This document shows, piece by piece, positions 60,553-64,000 of a stretch of 64,000 bases of DNA (position 1 is the first letter of the stretch; every line of letters starts with the position of its first letter). Under the pieces are notes generated by a model, which was given only the letters and a program-made list of their open reading frames with translations, did not search any database and was not told the DNA's origin. A program made the translations under genes and the position numbers. The DNA comes from Enterococcus raffinosus (lineage in GTDB: Bacteria; Bacillota; Bacilli; Lactobacillales; Enterococcaceae), in assembly GCF_001886185.1 (NCBI RefSeq), contig NZ_JXLA01000003.1, forward strand, positions 1 through 64,000, in the 5' to 3' direction.

Positions 60553-62040
60553 CTATTCTGCTTTTGAACGACGTACGTAGTTTTGGTAAAGAATGATACC
60601 TACTACTGTAAATCCTACTGGACCTGCGATCATCCAAAGCGTATCGCGAGCGCCAGCGCCTTCGATGATTGGCTGGAAGATCGTAAAGATATTCGCACCC
60701 AATACTAATAAGAAGACAACCACACTGATCGCCATGGTCATACCATGAGATTTGTACACTTCAAATGGACGATCCAAACCATCTTTTTTCTTGAATTTAG
60801 GGAAAGCATAGATCAAGAACAAGTAAGGCAAGGTCATTGAAACGTTCGCCATCAATGTCAAGATATTGTAGAAGGCAGATGGATCTGGTGTCGCAAATGA
60901 AGCAATCAAGATGATTGCAACAACGATCCCACATTGTGCCCACATTGCATAGCTTGGCATGCCGTTCGCGTTCAATTCAGTGAATTTCTTCGGCCATAAT
61001 TTCTTTGGTGTACCCATGATCAACGTCTTCAATGGTGAATACGTCAAGGTAAAGAAGGCACCACTATAAGCCAAGAACATTCCTAAACCAGTGTAACGAG
61101 CAAACCAGTTACCCATACTGATCGCGGCACTTTGACTTAAGCCAATCGCGTCACCGAAAACATAACCCAAGTTGTTCATCATAACGTAAGAAATATTTCC
61201 TAAGTTTGTTGTATCACCAGATAAAACATCTTGCCAGTTCGTACTTACACCCCACAAGAAGATACCCAACGCATAACCAACAGAGATGATCAATGCTGAA
61301 AGGACGACTCCTTTAGGGAACGTTTTTTCAGGGTTTTTGGTTTTATCAACCATGCCCCCAACAGCTTCCAAACCACCGTAGGCGAAGATCGCGAATACCG
61401 CGAAGCCTAACAAGCCGATTGGACTTTGATAACTAGGATTTGGAGAATGTAAAATATGATTGAATGGTTGAGCCAAGTGTCCCCCATTTGCAACCAGAAT
61501 AATTCCAGAAATCACAATCAAAACAACGTTCAAACTAGTTACCGCAAGACCACCTAAGCTAGTGATTTTGACGATTCCTTTGACCCCTTTAATTGAAACC
61601 AAAGTTACGATGATCATCCACACACATGCTAACAAACCAACTACTTGTGTTGAGTTCATCCCAAGTAGATGCAGCTTTTGCGTTTGGTCACTTCCGGCAA
61701 AGGCCGTAGTAAACGGAATCCAAACTTTAGATGATGTAGAAACCATCCAGACAACGTAAGAAGCAAACCACATGAATGTTCCGATAAATGCGAAACGTGG
61801 ACCTACGCTGACCTCCAACCATTTATACATCCCACTGTTTTCACCTTTGATAGTAGAACCGAATTCGGCCATCATCAATGCGAATGGAATGAAAAACAGA
61901 ATCGCAGCAACGACATAAAAGACGATTGAGCCATACCCCATCAGGTAGAATGCCACTGGACCGTTAGCAAACCCAAATACTGAGGTAAAGATCATCATGA
62001 CCAAGGCGCCAAGCGTCATGCCTTTTTCTGCTTTGGACAT
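60553..62040 (-). CDS. APC-family amino-acid transporter, YjeM-like (495 aa)
   Basis: About 12-13 membrane helices, glutamate/GABA antiporter group. TSVFGFANGPVAFYLMGYGS and GENSGMYKWLEVSVGP are typical of the YjeM type. Substrate not shown. ATG 62040 has AGGAG eight bases upstream. A CcpA-type site is upstream. Confidence 0.85.
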   Translation of the reverse strand: MSKAEKGMTLGALVMMIFTSVFGFANGPVAFYLMGYGSIVFYVVAAILFFIPFALMMAEFGSTIKGENSGMYKWLEVSVGPRFAFIGTFMWFASYVVWMVSTSSKVWIPFTTAFAGSDQTQKLHLLGMNSTQVVGLLACVWMIIVTLVSIKGVKGIVKITSLGGLAVTSLNVVLIVISGIILVANGGHLAQPFNHILHSPNPSYQSPIGLLGFAVFAIFAYGGLEAVGGMVDKTKNPEKTFPKGVVLSALIISVGYALGIFLWGVSTNWQDVLSGDTTNLGNISYVMMNNLGYVFGDAIGLSQSAAISMGNWFARYTGLGMFLAYSGAFFTLTYSPLKTLIMGTPKKLWPKKFTELNANGMPSYAMWAQCGIVVAIILIASFATPDPSAFYNILTLMANVSMTLPYLFLIYAFPKFKKKDGLDRPFEVYKSHGMTMAISVVVFLLVLGANIFTIFQPIIEGAGARDTLWMIAGPVGFTVVGIILYQNYVRRSKAE

Positions 62041-62379
62041 TGAAACCACTCCTATTCAATTTTGTCTCGGGATTTTTTGTCCTCTGATTTTCATGTTCAA
62101 TTAGTTATTAATTGAGCATGAATCCTTTAGAAACAAGCAAACCCTAAATGTAACTCTACAATGAAAAAACACGAAGCGCAAGAAACAGCATTGTCGAAAT
62201 TTTCAGATAATTCTTTACTTAGACCGCTTTCTTCGATTAGAAAAATGCCACATTCTAAATGATAAAATAACTATAATTTGAAGTGTCACTAAGAAAAAAT
62301 CAATTTTGTTTTTTTATCTCCTGTGAGCGTCTTAAAAAAAGCTTGTTATATCAAAGCTTATTTATAATTATTAAAAAAC

Positions 62380-62394
62380 AGAAAGCGCTTGCCT
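62380..62394. promoter_or_regulatory. Catabolite-response element (cre)
   Basis: AGAAAGCGCTTGCCT resembles the CcpA consensus around the AAGCGCTT core. It is about 340 bases upstream of the YjeM-like gene. Linked promoter not clear. Confidence 0.4.
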
Positions 62395-62443
62395 TTCCTT
62401 TCACTGCTTTATTTAAAATTAAAAAAGTACAGGCCATTTACTA

Positions 62444-62470
62444 ATAAAAAAGAGGAAGAATCCCCTCTTA
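62444..62470 (-). terminator. Second terminator-like hairpin
   Basis: AAGAGGGGATTCTTCCTCTT with TTTTT on the minus strand. It lies 180 bases after the main terminator of the ABC-2 gene. Confidence 0.45.
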
Positions 62471-62633
62471 TTTTCTAAGCACTAAATAATATGAAAAAAT
62501 GATTGAAATAATTTTATCGTTTTGCCATCATTTATCCATCAATAATCAATCAAAAAAAGCAAATATTTTAATCCGATTGATTACATTTTTACACATTTAT
62601 ACAGCGAACTTAACTTTTATTCTTTCATTGAAG

Positions 62634-62672
62634 ACAAAAAAAGAAAGAACCTCTGTTAAGATTCTTTCCTAC
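62634..62672 (-). terminator. Terminator of the ABC-2 permease gene
   Basis: GAAAGAATC / GTTCTTTC stem, followed by TTTTTTT on the minus strand. Confidence 0.75.
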
Positions 62673-62680
62673 TTTTTTCG

Positions 62681-64000
62681 TTAATCAGCCAGTTTTTTCC
62701 AAAAATTGTTGCGATTGATCCACAGCCAGGCTCCGGACAAGATTCCTAACCATAGCATGACTCCGCCATTCAGAAAAACAGGATTCAGATTCATGACCAC
62801 CGCAACAGCGTATAGCGTAACCAGTAAGACACCGATGATTATTGTGCCAAACATCCATAGCATCAAGCCATAATTTCCTACGCCTCTAGTGAAAAGCTGA
62901 CTGACATTAGTCCAGGTAAGATTCATCAATCGATAATCCCGGCTGAAAAAATGTAAAGACAATAGATAAGTCCCCCACAAGATCCCTGCTACAAAAGAAA
63001 GCAGTAAGAAAAGAGGAAATCGCAGCACAAGTGCCATAATCAAGCCAACACCGCCAGAAATACACATCTGAATCTTACAGCCTACCCAAAATTTTTGTCG
63101 CAGGTATTTTTCCAACGATAACGGCAATGACTGGATAAAGGCAAAGTTTTCACGATCCAGCGAAATCAGATTGCTGACAAAAGAGGTCTGGTTGATAGTG
63201 ATCCCCGCGAAAACGATCCCGCATACGAAGAATACACCCATGAACTTTATTCCCAACTCCTGCAAGCTGATGGGATTGGTCGTCACCATCGTTCCGATCA
63301 TTACGATCGGCATAATCAAAGAGGACGTCAGCACCTGCATAATCAGGTTAGGATTTTTTAGCAGCTGATGGTTGTAGCTGGCTAACTGCCTCTTCAACGA
63401 TTGATTGACTTTTCGTTTACGTTTTGTTGCCACGGTACGCGAGCCTTCATCGCTGAATTGCTCATACAAACTAGGAACCACGAAAAATCTCAAGGCCAAC
63501 AGCAATAGGCCAGTCAGAATTAGCAAGCCTGCCAAAGTCAGCAGACCTTTCGCCGTTAGCATTCCATGCATAACATGATAAAACGGCATAAAGAGCGCAA
63601 AGGGGTGGCGGTCAGGAACACCCGCCGAGTGATCCACCATATTTTGCGAAAAATTCACGGCAAGGATACCTCCGACAGAAACCACCATTGAGAAACCCAG
63701 CATCAAACTGGTAAACAATTTTTTATGCTGACGAAATAGCTTCGTCTTCGTCATCCCAAAGACGATCAAACTACACAAACTGAATAGTAAAATGAAAAAG
63801 ATTAAAAACAGTACTATCGCGCCAATTACCGCAAGGATTATCGGATAGCCGCTTTTAAAGGCTGTAAGAAAAAATAAAATCAATAACGGTAATAGAAAGG
63901 GAACAATCGTCATCCCCACCGCTAAGAATTTTGCGATAAATACTTCCCCCTGCTTAATCGGCAGTGACAAATAATCCTGCAGGTCTTTACTTTCGAAAAA
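62681..64000 (-). CDS. ABC-2 type permease, 5' end beyond the window (at least 439 aa)
   Basis: Multiple membrane helices over the whole stretch. The open frame continues to base 64000 with FESKDLQDYLSLPIK, which is an internal part of the protein, so the true start lies outside. The LPIKQGEVFIAKFL motif is common in ABC-2 permeases of Firmicutes multidrug or bacteriocin exporters. The partner ATPase should be to the right. Confidence 0.85.
   Translation of the reverse strand, partial: FFESKDLQDYLSLPIKQGEVFIAKFLAVGMTIVPFLLPLLILFFLTAFKSGYPIILAVIGAIVLFLIFFILLFSLCSLIVFGMTKTKLFRQHKKLFTSLMLGFSMVVSVGGILAVNFSQNMVDHSAGVPDRHPFALFMPFYHVMHGMLTAKGLLTLAGLLILTGLLLLALRFFVVPSLYEQFSDEGSRTVATKRKRKVNQSLKRQLASYNHQLLKNPNLIMQVLTSSLIMPIVMIGTMVTTNPISLQELGIKFMGVFFVCGIVFAGITINQTSFVSNLISLDRENFAFIQSLPLSLEKYLRQKFWVGCKIQMCISGGVGLIMALVLRFPLFLLLSFVAGILWGTYLLSLHFFSRDYRLMNLTWTNVSQLFTRGVGNYGLMLWMFGTIIIGVLLVTLYAVAVVMNLNPVFLNGGVMLWLGILSGAWLWINRNNFWKKLAD

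Noticed and set aside
1-64000. tRNA or rRNA genes
   Set aside because: No cloverleaf with CCA-type end or rRNA-like segment was noticed on either strand; this was by eye and is not exhaustive.

Overview
The window looks like low-GC Gram-positive chromosome, most likely Enterococcus or a close relative. The signs are AGGAGG-type ribosome sites, Mga-family regulators, an HU gene, a TetR/PadR/ABC gene style and a YjeM-type amino-acid permease. The species is inferred and not proven. Two parts are joined at about 33.4 kb: a siphovirus-type prophage (1 to ~33,420, left end outside the window) and ordinary chromosome (33,472 to 64,000).

Prophage, read from right to left. The integrase gene abuts the 3' end of the host HU gene. 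A rightward lysogeny block holds a CI-like repressor, an ImmA/IrrE-like peptidase and an unknown membrane-anchored protein that sits with a small membrane gene between two copies of a hairpin direct repeat. A leftward early block holds a Cro-like protein, BRO-N antirepressor, DUF3102 and ORF6C proteins, a replisome organiser with three 15-bp iterons, and a DnaC-like loader. It is interrupted by a rightward HdeD-like membrane gene (a moron) and a decayed MazG-like gene. The leftward late block runs terS, terL, portal, a Prp-type cysteine protease, MuF, scaffold, capsid, connectors, tail tube, gpG/gpGT frameshift pair, tape measure and baseplate protein. Holin, lysin and attL lie beyond base 1.

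The most unusual part is the almost gene-free 17.34-20.27 kb region between the late and early blocks. It holds two tandem arrays of rightward small-RNA units, three at 17.36-17.63 kb and about ten at 19.2-20.25 kb. Each has its own promoter (canonical -35/-10 or extended -10) and a strong intrinsic terminator. Most of the second group also share a closing stem that pairs the predicted 5' end with the bases just before the terminator, with compensatory base changes between units. Between the arrays lie a type I toxin-antitoxin locus (27-aa holin-like toxin with antisense RNA), a degenerate second copy of it, and the ArpU/DUF1492-type late regulator. The array RNAs are antisense to any leftward transcript crossing from the early genes.

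A second coherent system is the phage-borne Prp-type protease with three structural proteins (scaffold, capsid, tail tube) that carry an LQ-[LF]-FA motif near the N-terminus, as in known Prp substrates.

Chromosome. In order: hup; two tandem Mga-like regulators; alanine dehydrogenase; an M3 oligoendopeptidase; a relic of an LPXTG protein; an ABC ATPase; an AIM24-family protein; a MurJ/SpoVB-type flippase; a prolyl-tRNA editing protein; a trans-sulfuration PLP enzyme; an SLC13-like transporter; a PadR/HAAS pair; the serC-serA-DUF1015 serine operon; DUF3788; an unknown Lys/Pro/Glu-rich protein; a membrane-linked XRE regulator; a TetR gene divergent from an FtsX-type ABC transporter; a YjeM-like permease; and an ABC-2 permease cut by the right edge.
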